From assembly GCA_900129675.1 (NCBI GenBank), contig FSRD01000001.1, positions 7,863,501 to 7,927,500 of the forward strand: 64,000 bases of DNA, written 5' to 3'. Position 1 is the stretch's first letter, and every line of letters starts with the position of its first letter. This document shows positions 17,144 to 25,829 of the stretch, piece by piece. A program made the position numbers and the translations under genes. Origin of the DNA: Bradyrhizobium erythrophlei (GTDB lineage Bacteria; Pseudomonadota; Alphaproteobacteria; Rhizobiales; Xanthobacteraceae). The notes below the pieces were generated by a model. The model made no database searches. It was not told the DNA's origin and saw nothing but the letters and a program-made list of their open reading frames with translations.

Positions 17144-18255
17144 CTTGCCAGCCGGGGCAGCAATTTCTGCGCGTTGCCACGCTCGATGGCAGCGAGCTGC
17201 TCCTCGGTGAACACCCCCGCCTCGCGCAAACCCTTCACGTGGTCGATGCTGGTCCGATAGGGATAGTCGGTGCCGAACAGGATCTGCGACACCGGAATGA
17301 TGGCCGCGAGCGCCGCCATCGAACCCTTGTTCGACGTCTGCGCCGTGTCGTAGTAAAAGCGCCTGAGTTCGGCCAAAGTGCCGTCCGGCACGGTTGCCTT
17401 GGCCTTCGGATCCAGAAATGCATTGCGGACGAAGCGCTCGATCAGGAACGGCATCGTTCCGCCCGCGTGCGAAAATATCCAGCTGATGTCGCGAAACTTC
17501 TGCGCGTTACCGCTGAAGATGATGTCGGCGATGGTACGGGTCGTATCGGTGCCGAATTCGATCATGACCGGCTGCTGGGTGCGGACCAGATTGACGCAAC
17601 AATTGGCCGCGGTTGGGTGGGTGTAGACGACTGCCTTGCGCCGGTTAAGTTCTTCCATCACAGGCAAAAACGCGGGATCGCCGAGCCATTTGTCGCCGTA
17701 GCTCGTCATCAGGCCGATTCCGTCGGCCTTGAGCGTGTCGAGCGCGTAGGCAATCTCCCGCAGGCTGCCTTCTGTGTCCGTCAGCGGAACCACGGCAAAA
17801 CTTCCAAAGCGTGCCGGATGGTCCGCAATCAGCTTCGCTGCATAATCGTTGCACTCGCGCGCCAGCTTGCGCGCGGCCTCCCCCGACGCGAAATTGAGGG
17901 CCGGCGTCGTCACCGAGAGCATGGCCACGGCGACGCCGGCCTTGTCCATATCGTCGAGAGATTTCGCCGGCGTCCAGTTCTTCATCAGGGGATCGCCGAA
18001 ATTGCTGACGTTGGAGGCGGCGATATAGGTCGGCGGCGACAGATGATGGTGAACATCGATGCGAAACGGCCTTGCGCTATCCGCGCTCTGCGCCACCGCG
18101 TCCGGCGACTGACCGAGACCGACCGCAGCCAGCGCCGCAGCACCCGTCATTCCCTGCACGAAATGGCGCCGGCTGAGTTTTGCGCCCGACAGCGAGAGCG
18201 TACTTCCATCGCAGCACGCGCATCCCCGATACGACCAGCGGGTTTGGTCTTTCAT
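17140..18255 (-). CDS. Amidohydrolase-family (Amidohydro_2) metal-dependent hydrolase or decarboxylase
   Basis: The ATG at 18255 follows GGGAGAA and gives 371 residues. A Cys-containing N-terminal stretch (YRGCACCDG) precedes a Tat-like signal (SRRHFVQGMTGAAALAAVG), so the enzyme may be exported folded. The catalytic domain has DVHHHLSPP, WIFSHAGGTMPF and FGTDYPYRT, the metal ligands of the ACMSD/Amidohydro_2 group, which cleaves or decarboxylates aromatic or related acids. It is the last gene of a minus-strand catabolic set with a cyclase and an FAH-family hydrolase. Exact substrate is unknown. Confidence 0.88.
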   Translation of the reverse strand: MKDQTRWSYRGCACCDGSTLSLSGAKLSRRHFVQGMTGAAALAAVGLGQSPDAVAQSADSARPFRIDVHHHLSPPTYIAASNVSNFGDPLMKNWTPAKSLDDMDKAGVAVAMLSVTTPALNFASGEAARKLARECNDYAAKLIADHPARFGSFAVVPLTDTEGSLREIAYALDTLKADGIGLMTSYGDKWLGDPAFLPVMEELNRRKAVVYTHPTAANCCVNLVRTQQPVMIEFGTDTTRTIADIIFSGNAQKFRDISWIFSHAGGTMPFLIERFVRNAFLDPKAKATVPDGTLAELRRFYYDTAQTSNKGSMAALAAIIPVSQILFGTDYPYRTSIDHVKGLREAGVFTEEQLAAIERGNAQKLLPRLAS

Positions 18256-18319
18256 CACATTCTCCCTGTCGGCTCTTCGGACCTTATGCTCTGGCCTGCC
18301 GTGAACGCGCAGTAGAACT

Positions 18320-19096
18320 TTAACCGTCGAGAATGGCAACCGCCCGGGTCCAGCCGGCGGAAGCGCGCTCGATCTTGACCGGAAAGCACGACACCATGAA
18401 GCCGGTCGGCGGCAATTGCTGGAGATTATGCAGCTTCTCGATATGGCAATAGCCGATGTGGCGGCCGGCCTTGTGGCCTTCCCAGATCAGGCTGGCGTCT
18501 TTGGTCTCGGCATATTTCTTCGCGGTGTAGACGAACGGCGCGTCCCAGCTCCAGCCATCGATGCCGGTCAGCCGCACGCCGCGCTCCAGCAGATACATCG
18601 TCGCCTCATAACCCATGCCGCAGCCCGAGGTGACGTAGTCCTGCCGGCCGTATTTGGCTCCCGCGCTGGTATTGACCACCACGATCTCCAGCGGCGACAG
18701 CGTGTGGCCGATGCGCTTGAGTTCGGTTTCGACATCGTTGGCGGTCGCGACATAGCCATCCGCGAAATGCCGGAAGTCGAGTTTGACGCCCGGCTGCAGG
18801 CACCATTCCAGCGGCACTTCGTCGATGGTCCATGAGCGCTCGCCGCGGTTCATGGTCGGATGGAAGTGCCACGGCGCATCCAGATGCGTGCCGTTGTGGG
18901 TCGAGAGCTGCACCTGCTCGACCGCCCAGCCCTGGCCATCCGGCAGGTCTTCCGCCTTCAACCCCTCGAAGAATTGCAGCATGCGCGGCAGGCCCTGCTG
19001 GTGATCAATGTACTGGATGGTCGGGTGACCGCCGGGCGGGTCGGCCGGCACATCGTTTTGCAGGGGAACGGAGATATCGATCAATTTACGCGCCAT
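18320..19096 (-). CDS. Cyclase-family (kynurenine formamidase-like) hydrolase
   Basis: The 258-residue protein belongs to the putative cyclase family (PF04199): it opens LIDISVPLQND and has the metal-binding HNGTHLDAPWHF. Members hydrolyse amide or ester bonds in aromatic catabolism, for example N-formylkynurenine. It sits between an amidohydrolase and an FAH-family gene on the same strand, 34 bases from the latter, which suggests a joint catabolic pathway. Whether the substrate is an amide, lactone or ester is not visible. Confidence 0.9.
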   Translation of the reverse strand: MARKLIDISVPLQNDVPADPPGGHPTIQYIDHQQGLPRMLQFFEGLKAEDLPDGQGWAVEQVQLSTHNGTHLDAPWHFHPTMNRGERSWTIDEVPLEWCLQPGVKLDFRHFADGYVATANDVETELKRIGHTLSPLEIVVVNTSAGAKYGRQDYVTSGCGMGYEATMYLLERGVRLTGIDGWSWDAPFVYTAKKYAETKDASLIWEGHKAGRHIGYCHIEKLHNLQQLPPTGFMVSCFPVKIERASAGWTRAVAILDG

Positions 19097-19130
19097 GGCG
19101 TTTCCTCACTAAGTGTTTTCTTGTTTGGCC

Positions 19131-20129
19131 TTAAGCGACCTTCGCGTCCTGGCGTTCGACCCGATTTTTCAGGACGCCGATCTTCTCGACTTCAAGTTCG
19201 ATCGCATCGCCATGTTCCAGATACCAGCCGATTTCCAGTCCACAGCCATTGCCGACCGTGCCCGAGCCAATGAATTCGCCGGGCATCAACGTCTCATCCT
19301 TGGTCACGTGCTCGATGATCTCCTCGAACGAAAACAGCATGCCGTCGGAAACCCCTTGCGAACGCATCTTGCCGTTGACGCGGACTTCCATCTTCAAATG
19401 ATAGGGATCGCCGATCTCGTCTGGAGTCACGATCCACGGACCCATGACATTGCCGCCGTCAAAACTCTTGCCCTTGGCGGGGCCAAGCCGGCCCTCCATT
19501 TCGATGCGTTGGGCGTCGCGCGCCGAGAAATCGTTGAAGATCGTATAGCCGAAGATGTGATCCCGGGCTTTTGCCGCCGAAATATTGGCGCCCTTGTTCC
19601 TGGAGATGATGCCGAATTCGAGTTCGTAGTCCATCACCTGGCTGTAGCGCGGCCATTTCACGGTCGTGTTGGTGCCGCGCACGCTGAAGCGGTTGGTGAT
19701 GTAGTAGATCGGTTGTTTGCGATAGACCTCCGGCAATTCGCCGAGCGGTTCGGCATTGAGCCGCGCCAGTTCCGCCATGTCGTTTTTGGCGCGCGCTGCG
19801 AGCTTGAGCTGGCCGCGCGGCGCCTGAAGGATATGCAGCGGGAACGACATGCCGTCGCGCATCTGCCGCGGTTCCGGCACCGGCGCAAGAATCTCGGCAC
19901 CCGCTACGGCAACCGACAGAGCGTCGTCCTTGCCGTACTTGTCGAACGCCGCCGCCGCCTGTTCGAGCGCGCGCGGGCCGGCATCGATCAAGGCCAGCAT
20001 CGAGGCGAACGCCGCATTCGCATTTCCGTCCCGGCTTGAGGCCGCCGCGAGATCGAATAGCCGGCTGTCGCCGGAATGCACGATCCCAATCTTTTCCTGA
20101 CCGCCGGATTTGAATGTTGCGAGTTTCAT
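19131..20129 (-). CDS. Fumarylacetoacetate hydrolase family protein
   Basis: Starting at the ATG at 20129 the protein is 332 residues. The N-terminal region MKLATFKSGGQEKIGIVH and the C-terminal domain with YELEFGIISRNKGANIS (acidic metal ligand), TIFNDFSARDAQR and VNGKMRSQG match FAH-type hydrolases, which cut C-C bonds of acylpyruvates or ring-fission products. It is the promoter-proximal gene of the minus-strand catabolic set. The 87-base gap to the divergent ABC transporter gene would hold both promoters. Confidence 0.91.
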   Translation of the reverse strand: MKLATFKSGGQEKIGIVHSGDSRLFDLAAASSRDGNANAAFASMLALIDAGPRALEQAAAAFDKYGKDDALSVAVAGAEILAPVPEPRQMRDGMSFPLHILQAPRGQLKLAARAKNDMAELARLNAEPLGELPEVYRKQPIYYITNRFSVRGTNTTVKWPRYSQVMDYELEFGIISRNKGANISAAKARDHIFGYTIFNDFSARDAQRIEMEGRLGPAKGKSFDGGNVMGPWIVTPDEIGDPYHLKMEVRVNGKMRSQGVSDGMLFSFEEIIEHVTKDETLMPGEFIGSGTVGNGCGLEIGWYLEHGDAIELEVEKIGVLKNRVERQDAKVA

Positions 20130-20216
20130 GGCCTGACCCCTTGCTTTTGATCGGAATATATGATCGAAGAAAATATCGATAATCAAGCCTTAAAAATGTA
20201 AAACGGGGAAACCGCG

Positions 20217-21140
20217 GTGAAAAAGATCGTTGCAAGCATTGCGTTCAGCCTGGCGCTGGCCGGATCTGCTGCCGCGCAGACGAAGATCCAGGTCGGCTGC
20301 ACGGCGACGTCGGATTGCGCCTCCGCCATGGTCGCGGTCGACGAGGGTATCTTCAAAAAGCACGGGCTTGACGTCGAGATGACGCCGATCGGCATCAACT
20401 CGAATATTCCCGCGGCAATACTGTCGAACTCGATCCAGATCGGCGGGCCGACCTCGACCGTGTTCCTGCAGGCCGTCGACGGTGGGCTGGACCTCGTCGC
20501 CATCGCCGGCGCATCGGTCATGAATCCCGTGTCGAACGGCAATATCACCGCCTTCGTGCGCAACGGCATCACCATCAAGGAACCGAAGGATTTCGTCGGC
20601 AAGAAAGTCGGCGCCCCCGGCCTGAACGCCTTCCTGCACGTGCTGTTCGTCAAATGGCTGGTCGAAAAAGGCGTCGATCCCAAAAGTGTCAATTTCGTCG
20701 AGGTCACCTTCCCGACCATGTCCGATATCATCAAGTCCGGCGGTGTCGATGCCGTGCTTACGGCCGAGCCGTTGGTGACGCGCATGCTGAGTGCGGGACT
20801 GGGCTCGGTTGGCGCGCGCTATGCGGTCGAACTCGCTCGCACCGATCCCATCATTTTCTACGCCGCGTCGCGCGAATGGGCCGACAAGAACGCCGCCACC
20901 ATCAAGAAATTCCGCGAAGCGCTCGCCGAATCCGCTGAGATCGTCAACAACGACCGCGAGAAGGCGTCCACGTCAATTTCAAAGTTCACCAGGCAGCCGC
21001 TCGAATTGGTCAAGGCAACGCCGCCGAACCGGTCCGAACCGGTAATGAAGCCCGAGCAACTGGCGTGGTGGATCGACGTCATGTCGTCGCAGAAAATGCT
21101 GCAGTCGAAGCTCGACACCACCAAACTGGTCCCGAATTGA
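20217..21140 (+). CDS. ABC transporter substrate-binding protein, NitT/TauT (SsuA-like) family
   Basis: The GTG start at 20217 follows GGGGAAA. The 307-residue product has a signal peptide of about 20 residues (AGSAAA-Q) and an NMT1/SsuA-like fold with VGCTATSDCASAMVAVDEG and IFKKHGLDVEMTPIG. It should bind a small organic anion or amine in the periplasm for the permeases encoded downstream. It is divergent from the FAH-family gene, so the imported compound is plausibly the substrate of that pathway. Confidence 0.9.
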   Translation: MKKIVASIAFSLALAGSAAAQTKIQVGCTATSDCASAMVAVDEGIFKKHGLDVEMTPIGINSNIPAAILSNSIQIGGPTSTVFLQAVDGGLDLVAIAGASVMNPVSNGNITAFVRNGITIKEPKDFVGKKVGAPGLNAFLHVLFVKWLVEKGVDPKSVNFVEVTFPTMSDIIKSGGVDAVLTAEPLVTRMLSAGLGSVGARYAVELARTDPIIFYAASREWADKNAATIKKFREALAESAEIVNNDREKASTSISKFTRQPLELVKATPPNRSEPVMKPEQLAWWIDVMSSQKMLQSKLDTTKLVPN

Positions 21141-21150
21141 GGCCTTTGTC

Positions 21151-21849
21151 ATGCCGGCTCCCGCGCGCAATCCAGGCCAACCTGCCAGCGAAGCCGGCAC
21201 CTTGAGCGAGCGCGCCGCGACGCTGGTCGAGCAGGATATTTTGGCCGGCCATCTCGCGCCGGGGGCGCGGCTTGGGATCGTCGATCTGGTCGAGCGCTAC
21301 GAGATTGGCGCGACGCCTTTGCGCGAAGGATTATCGCGGCTGATCTCGCGCGGCTTGATCGTCGGGATCGGGCAACGCGGTTTCCGCGTCGCCGAAGTCA
21401 GCCGTCAGGATCTGGACGACATCACCTGCATGCGCACCGCGGTCGAGATCGAGGCGATCCGGCTCGCGATCGCCCAGGGCGACGATGCCTGGGAGGCCGG
21501 CATTCTCAGCGCGCTGCACCAGATGCGCCGGCATATCGAGCGCACCGGCAACGAATTCCGCGAAGGTGCCGAGGATTTCGACCGGCTGCACAAGGGCTTT
21601 CACACCGCCTTGCTTGGGGCCTGTGGCTCCAGGCGCATGCTCGCTGCTCATTCCGACCTTTATGACCAGGCGTACCGCTATCGCCGCGTGATGATGCGCC
21701 AGTTCGACAGCGGCAAGAAATTCGTCCGTGCGCATCAGTTGCTCGCCGACTGCGTTCTCTCGCGCGACATTCCGGGCGCCCAGGCCATGCTGGCGGAGCA
21801 CCTGCGCTCCACCATCAACTTCGTCTATCCCCCAGATAGCGGAAACTGA
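21151..21849 (+). CDS. GntR family regulator, FadR/FCD subgroup
   Basis: The 232-residue protein has an N-terminal winged helix (ARLGIVDLVERYEIGATPLREGLSRLISRGL) and an FCD effector domain with the metal-site pattern DRLHKGFHTALLGA. It lies inside the ABC operon, 10 bases after the binding-protein stop and 3 bases before the ATPase start, so it is transcribed with the transporter. It is the obvious candidate to control the divergent catabolic and transport genes in response to the imported compound. Confidence 0.91.
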   Translation: MPAPARNPGQPASEAGTLSERAATLVEQDILAGHLAPGARLGIVDLVERYEIGATPLREGLSRLISRGLIVGIGQRGFRVAEVSRQDLDDITCMRTAVEIEAIRLAIAQGDDAWEAGILSALHQMRRHIERTGNEFREGAEDFDRLHKGFHTALLGACGSRRMLAAHSDLYDQAYRYRRVMMRQFDSGKKFVRAHQLLADCVLSRDIPGAQAMLAEHLRSTINFVYPPDSGN

Positions 21850-21852
21850 CGC

Positions 21853-22659
21853 ATGGCCATCGCCGCGAAACGCCAGGAGGCGTCCGTGTCTCCCCTCGCC
21901 GCGCCGCAGCTCGCGTTTGCGGATGCCACGCTGGCGCTTGGCGGCAAAACCATCATCGAGAATTTGAACCTCGGCGTGCGTCCCGGCGAATTCCTTTGCA
22001 TCGTCGGCGCGTCCGGCTGCGGCAAAACCACCGCACTCCGGCTCGCGGCCGGTCTCTATCAGCCAACCAGCGGTGCGGTGACGTTCGACGGCCAGCCGAT
22101 GCTGCAGCCGCGCCGCGAGATCGCGATCGTGTTCCAGGACTATGGCAAGGCGCTGCTGCCGTGGCGTACCGCGGCGGGCAACGTCTCGCTCGCGCTCGAG
22201 GCGGGCGGGATTTCCGTAACCGAGCGCCCTGCCCGCATCGACGCTTTGCTGCGCAAGGTCGGCCTGCCCGGACACGCCGAAAAATATCCGGCGGAAATGT
22301 CCGGCGGCATGCAGCAGCGCCTGCAGATCGCCCGCTGCCTGGCGCAGGAGCCGAAGGCGCTGCTGATGGACGAGCCGTTCGGCGCGCTGGATGCGATGAC
22401 GCGGCAGGGATTGCAGGACGAGGTGCTGTCGCTGGTCGCGGCCAGCAACGCCACCGTGATCTTCGTGACCCACGATCTCGACGAGGCGATCTATCTCGGC
22501 GACCGCGTCGTCGGCCTGCTGCCGCATCCCGGACGGATCGGCATTGAACTTGCGGTCAATCTGCCGCGCCCGCGCGATCAGCTGGCGACCCGCGAGCATC
22601 CGGAGTTCCTGCGGCTCCGGCGCCAATTGTTCGACTTCATCAAGGCGACCGAACAGTGA
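21853..22659 (+). CDS. ABC transporter ATP-binding protein, NitT/TauT family
   Basis: The 268-residue protein contains Walker A (GASGCGKTT), a Q-loop (IVFQDYGKALLPW), the ABC signature SGGMQQRLQIAR and Walker B (ALLMDEPFGALD), followed by the switch His (VTHDLDEAI). This is the NitT/TauT/SsuB type. Its stop overlaps the GTG of the first permease by four bases. It powers import with the two permeases that follow. Confidence 0.95.
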   Translation: MAIAAKRQEASVSPLAAPQLAFADATLALGGKTIIENLNLGVRPGEFLCIVGASGCGKTTALRLAAGLYQPTSGAVTFDGQPMLQPRREIAIVFQDYGKALLPWRTAAGNVSLALEAGGISVTERPARIDALLRKVGLPGHAEKYPAEMSGGMQQRLQIARCLAQEPKALLMDEPFGALDAMTRQGLQDEVLSLVAASNATVIFVTHDLDEAIYLGDRVVGLLPHPGRIGIELAVNLPRPRDQLATREHPEFLRLRRQLFDFIKATEQ

Positions 22660-23420
22660 CGCTCGACCGCGCCAAGCCGCTGATGCTGCCGATTGGCGCG
22701 CTATTGGCTTTCGAGGGCTGGGCGCGCGCGACGCATCTGCAGAGCGACAGCCTGGCGCCGCCGAGCGAGATTGTCGCGGCGCTGGCGGGCGCCCTGGCCG
22801 ACCACTCGATCCTGGCCGCAACCCGCGACACGCTGTTCGCGACGTTTGCGGGCCTTGCGATCGGCAGCTTCATCGGCCTAGCGCTCGGCATCGCGTTCGG
22901 TATTTCCGATACGCTCGATCGCCTGATGGAAGTGACGGTCGAGGCGGTCCGGCCTGTCCCATCGATCGCCTTGTTGCCGATTGCGCTGATCGCGCTCGGG
23001 TTCGGCTACCGCATGGAAATCGTCATCGTGGCCTTTGCCTGCATCTGGCCGATCCTGATCCTGAGCCGTGCAGCGGTCCGTAGCGTCGAACCACGGCTGA
23101 TGGAAGTATCGCGCGTGCTTCGGCTGCCCGCGGCGCAGCGAGTCCTCAAAATCATCATCCCCGCGGCCTTGCCGCGAATATTCGTGGCGTTTCGCCTCTC
23201 CGCCGGTATTGCGCTGATCGTCGCTGTCACCGTCGAGATCGCGATCAATCCGCTTGGCCTCGGCGCCGGTATCATGCTGGCGCAGCAGGCGCTTCGTCCC
23301 GACCTGATGCTGGCCTATCTGGTCTGGATCGGCGCCATCGGTTACGCGCTGAACATGCTGCTGACCGTGGCGCAGCGCCGCCTGTTCGGGCGCGCCGCGT
23401 TGAGCGGAGACAGCCTGTGA
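22656..23420 (+). CDS. ABC transporter permease, NitT/TauT family
   Basis: The GTG at 22656 overlaps the ATPase stop (GTGA). The 254-residue product has about six helices and the permease coupling segment with EVSRVLRLPAAQRVLKIIIP. It forms half of the membrane channel with the next gene product, to which it is also coupled by an overlapping stop and start. Confidence 0.93.
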   Translation: MTLDRAKPLMLPIGALLAFEGWARATHLQSDSLAPPSEIVAALAGALADHSILAATRDTLFATFAGLAIGSFIGLALGIAFGISDTLDRLMEVTVEAVRPVPSIALLPIALIALGFGYRMEIVIVAFACIWPILILSRAAVRSVEPRLMEVSRVLRLPAAQRVLKIIIPAALPRIFVAFRLSAGIALIVAVTVEIAINPLGLGAGIMLAQQALRPDLMLAYLVWIGAIGYALNMLLTVAQRRLFGRAALSGDSL

Positions 23421-24184
23421 AAGGCGGCGCGATCATCTGGCGCGTGGCGAGCTTTGCGGTTGCCGCCGGATTCATTGCGCTCTGGCAACTGGTCGCCAAT
23501 TGGAAGCTGGTATCGCCGGTGTTCCTGCCCGGGCCCGACCGGGCCTGGGCTTCGCTGCTGCGCGGATTTTCCTCCGGTGACCTCTGGAGCAAGCTTATCG
23601 GCACGCTCGAACACATGGCCTATGGCTGGCTCGCCGCATCGATCGCCGGCATCGCCATCGGCGCGATGATCGGGTCGTCGCGCCCGATGCGGACCTATGT
23701 GGCGCCGTCGCTGGAGTTCTTGCGGCCGCTGCCGGTCTCCGCGATCATTCCAGTCGCCATCGCGGCGTTCGGGCTGACGCAGGGCATGGCGCTGCTCGTG
23801 ATCGCGTTCGGCGCGATCTGGCCGATCATGCTGGCGACCATTCATGGTTTTGCCGCGGTCGAGCCCCGCCTCTATGAGGTGGCGCGGTCGCTGCAGATGT
23901 CGCGGCTGGCGGTGATTTTCAAAATCGCACTGCCGTCAGCCAGTCCCGATATTCTCGCGGGCATGCGCCTCAGCCTGACTGTGGCGCTGATCCTCTCCGT
24001 GGTCTGCGAAATCCTCGCCGGCCTGGATGGCCTCGGCCACTGGGTGCTGCTGTCGGCGCGCGCCTTCCGATCCGCCGATCTGTTCGCCGGTGTGATCCTG
24101 CTCGGCGTGACCGGCTATGTCACCTCGGTCGCGATGTCGCTGGCCGAGCGGCGGCTGCTGGCGTGGCAGGCCTCGCAGCGGTAA
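23417..24184 (+). CDS. ABC transporter permease, NitT/TauT family (second)
   Basis: This 255-residue protein again begins with an overlapping GTG (GTGA). It has about six helices and a coupling motif EVARSLQMSRLAVIFKIALP, close in form to that of the preceding permease. Two permease genes imply a heterodimeric channel. It is the last gene of the transporter operon; the next 129 bases contain spaced GTTAAC repeats. Confidence 0.93.
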   Translation: MKGGAIIWRVASFAVAAGFIALWQLVANWKLVSPVFLPGPDRAWASLLRGFSSGDLWSKLIGTLEHMAYGWLAASIAGIAIGAMIGSSRPMRTYVAPSLEFLRPLPVSAIIPVAIAAFGLTQGMALLVIAFGAIWPIMLATIHGFAAVEPRLYEVARSLQMSRLAVIFKIALPSASPDILAGMRLSLTVALILSVVCEILAGLDGLGHWVLLSARAFRSADLFAGVILLGVTGYVTSVAMSLAERRLLAWQASQR

Positions 24185-24228
24185 GCGTGCCCCCTGAATA
24201 GGCCTTCAATTCGCTGTGACGATTGGGT

Positions 24229-24261
24229 GCGTTAACCCAATGATTCGGCGCGTTAACTCAA
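24229..24261. promoter_or_regulatory. Two direct repeats GCGTTAAC(C/T)CAA, 21 bp apart
   Basis: GCGTTAACCCAA at 24229 and GCGTTAACTCAA at 24250 are spaced by 21 bases, two helical turns. They end 52 bases before the start of the 54-residue gene, so they may be a two-site operator for it. Confidence 0.4.
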
Positions 24262-24313
24262 CCTCTTTACAAAGCGTAAACGCACGCTTGCCATTTTTAG
24301 ACAGGAGGGTTCC

Positions 24314-24478
24314 ATGGATATATATCCCGTACCTGCCGCCGTGACGCAGGCCAGAGTCCAGCTCGTCGCCGACCAGACCATCAAGGCGCCGCCCCGCACG
24401 ATCAACCAGGACGTGCTGGACGTGTTGGCCACGGAGAACCAGGCCGAACGAGAAGCTGTCCTCGACGTCAAGGCCTGA
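24314..24478 (+). CDS. Small hypothetical protein (54 residues)
   Basis: The ATG at 24314 is preceded by a near-perfect ribosome site, AGGAGGG at 24303-24309. The frame is 54 residues (MDIYPVPAAVTQARVQLVAD...VLDVKA), rich in Ala, Val and acidic residues with no signal peptide or membrane segment. A perfect 7-bp hairpin starts at the base after its stop. I do not recognise a family. The strong ribosome site, the defined repeat element upstream and the hairpin are the support for it being real. Confidence 0.65.
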   Translation: MDIYPVPAAVTQARVQLVADQTIKAPPRTINQDVLDVLATENQAEREAVLDVKA

Positions 24479-24499
24479 CCGAACCAGAAACCGGTTCGG
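24479..24499 (+). terminator. Hairpin directly after the 54-residue gene
   Basis: CCGAACC and GGTTCGG pair perfectly around the loop AGAAACC. There is no T-run, so it is a weak terminator or an RNA-end stabiliser. A second perfect stem, CTCAGCG/CGCTGAG, follows at 24520-24542. Confidence 0.4.
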
Positions 24500-24564
24500 C
24501 GGAGATGCCAGTAAGCGCCCTCAGCGCAAATTTTCCGCTGAGCGAATTTCTGAAGCGACGCGCC

Positions 24565-24600
24565 GGACTCTTTCTGTTCACGGAGAACGAACAGAGTCCG
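24565..24600 (+). repeat. Shared upstream element, copy 1
   Basis: This 36-base block (GGACTCTTTCTGTTC...GAACGAACAG...) matches 28 of 36 bases of the block at 29837-29872. Both lie upstream of paralogous small helical protein genes. It contains inverted GTTC/GAAC words. Confidence 0.6.
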
Positions 24601-24701
24601 GATTTTCTCGCTCATCCCGAGATTAACGAAAGCTCTATTTCGCGGTGGCGATCCGAAAAATCGTCGTGCAATCTGATCCAGTCGATTGCCGGGGGGATGT
24701 C

Positions 24702-24938
24702 ATGAACGACGATTATTTCAAGCAGCAGGCCGACCGCATCCGGGCGATGGCCGACAAGGCCGACCCCTTCACCAGGAAACGCCTGCTCGATCTGGCGGAA
24801 CGCTACGACGCCAAGCTCGGAAGACCATCACGGGCGACCCGGCAACTCAGGCTGCCGCAGGTGCCGGAAAACAGCAGCCCGCCGAACGCCCCGACGGGTC
24901 CCGCCCAGCAGCCGCCGGACGCACCCTCGTCGAGATGA
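24702..24938 (+). CDS. Small helical protein (78 residues), paralogue of the gene at 30053
   Basis: The ATG at 24702 follows GGGGGGA. The first 40 residues (MNDDYFKQQADRIRAMADKA, then DPFTRKRLLDLAERYDAKLG) should form two helices; the remaining tail is Pro-rich and disordered. The helical part aligns with the 48-residue protein encoded at 30053 around a DP.T.K.L...AE pattern. Function is unknown. Such short proteins are common in Bradyrhizobium-like genomes, where they are annotated only as hypothetical. Confidence 0.65.
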   Translation: MNDDYFKQQADRIRAMADKADPFTRKRLLDLAERYDAKLGRPSRATRQLRLPQVPENSSPPNAPTGPAQQPPDAPSSR

Positions 24939-25003
24939 AGCCAACAGGCGCCGGCCTCGCCGTCGCAGGCGAACCGCCAAACTGGTGGAATTTGCGAGCT
25001 ATT

Positions 25004-25080
25004 TGGTCGGGGCAGCTGGATTCGAACCAACGACCTGCAGTACCCAAAACTGCCGCGCTACCAGGCTGCGCTATACCCCG
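25004..25080 (-). tRNA. tRNA-Pro (anticodon TGG)
   Basis: Read on the minus strand, the 77-base sequence begins CGGGGTA and ends TGCCCCGACCA, so the acceptor stem pairs and CCA is encoded. The anticodon loop is TTTGGGT with stem GCAGT/ACTGC, giving TGG for proline. The T-loop GGTTCGAATCC is standard. Confidence 0.95.
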
Positions 25081-25222
25081 ATCATGTTGAGAAGCTGCGT
25101 CGATACACGCTTAACCCGGCGCCATCAAGGCTGCTCGATAGCGTTTTCGAGCAAAAGCCTGCCCCGGACTTGATCTGGGGTGAGTACCGGTACGCGTCAA
25201 GAAAACGCGTCAAAACATAATG

Positions 25223-25702
25223 TTAATGGCCGTTGAACAGCGGGTGCGCCACCCGGTCGCCGGGCTGGATCCCGTATTTTTGCGCCGTGCCGGCAATCAC
25301 CTCCAGAACCCCCTTCGCCAGCCCGTGCGAGGAGATGATCCGGGTGGACAGCGGTTCGGTATTTTCGGCGATCCGCAAGATCCGGCCGTCGGCCCGGATG
25401 AAGATCATGTCGAGCGATATGTAGGTGTTTTTCATCCACATCGACACCTCCTGTTCCGGCGTGAAATCGAACAGCATGCCTTTGCCGTCCGCCAGCTCCT
25501 TGCGGTACATCAGGCCCGTCTCCTTTTCCTGTTCGGTTGTCGCCATCTCGACCGAGAAGACCTGCACGCCGGACTTGGTCACGATCTCGAGCGGCTGCAC
25601 GCTTGCCGCCCGCGCGTCAGAATTCGCCAACGCGCCAAGCGCTGCGATCAGCATCAGCCAAACGTACAGGCGAGCCCGGACGACAACCCGATCAAAATTC
25701 AT
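25223..25702 (-). CDS. Secreted DUF192 protein
   Basis: The ATG at 25702 gives 159 residues with a signal peptide (ARLYVWLMLIAALGALANSDARA). The DUF192 landmarks are QEKETGLMYRKELADGKGML, MWMKNTYISLDMIFI and GDRV near the C-terminus. The family is widespread, usually exported, and of unknown function; a sugar-binding-like fold has been seen in structures. It lies after tRNA-Pro and before the cold-shock gene, with no clear operon. Confidence 0.88.
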   Translation of the reverse strand: MNFDRVVVRARLYVWLMLIAALGALANSDARAASVQPLEIVTKSGVQVFSVEMATTEQEKETGLMYRKELADGKGMLFDFTPEQEVSMWMKNTYISLDMIFIRADGRILRIAENTEPLSTRIISSHGLAKGVLEVIAGTAQKYGIQPGDRVAHPLFNGH

Positions 25703-25829
25703 GGAAAAACACTCACACCTGATCTTTTGCCGATCGACCCTAACCCGATGATTGCGGCAAATGCCAGAGGCCGCGACCGGGACGCATGCGGCCCGGCTCA
25801 CGATTCCGTCAGTTAGGTATGGGATAATT

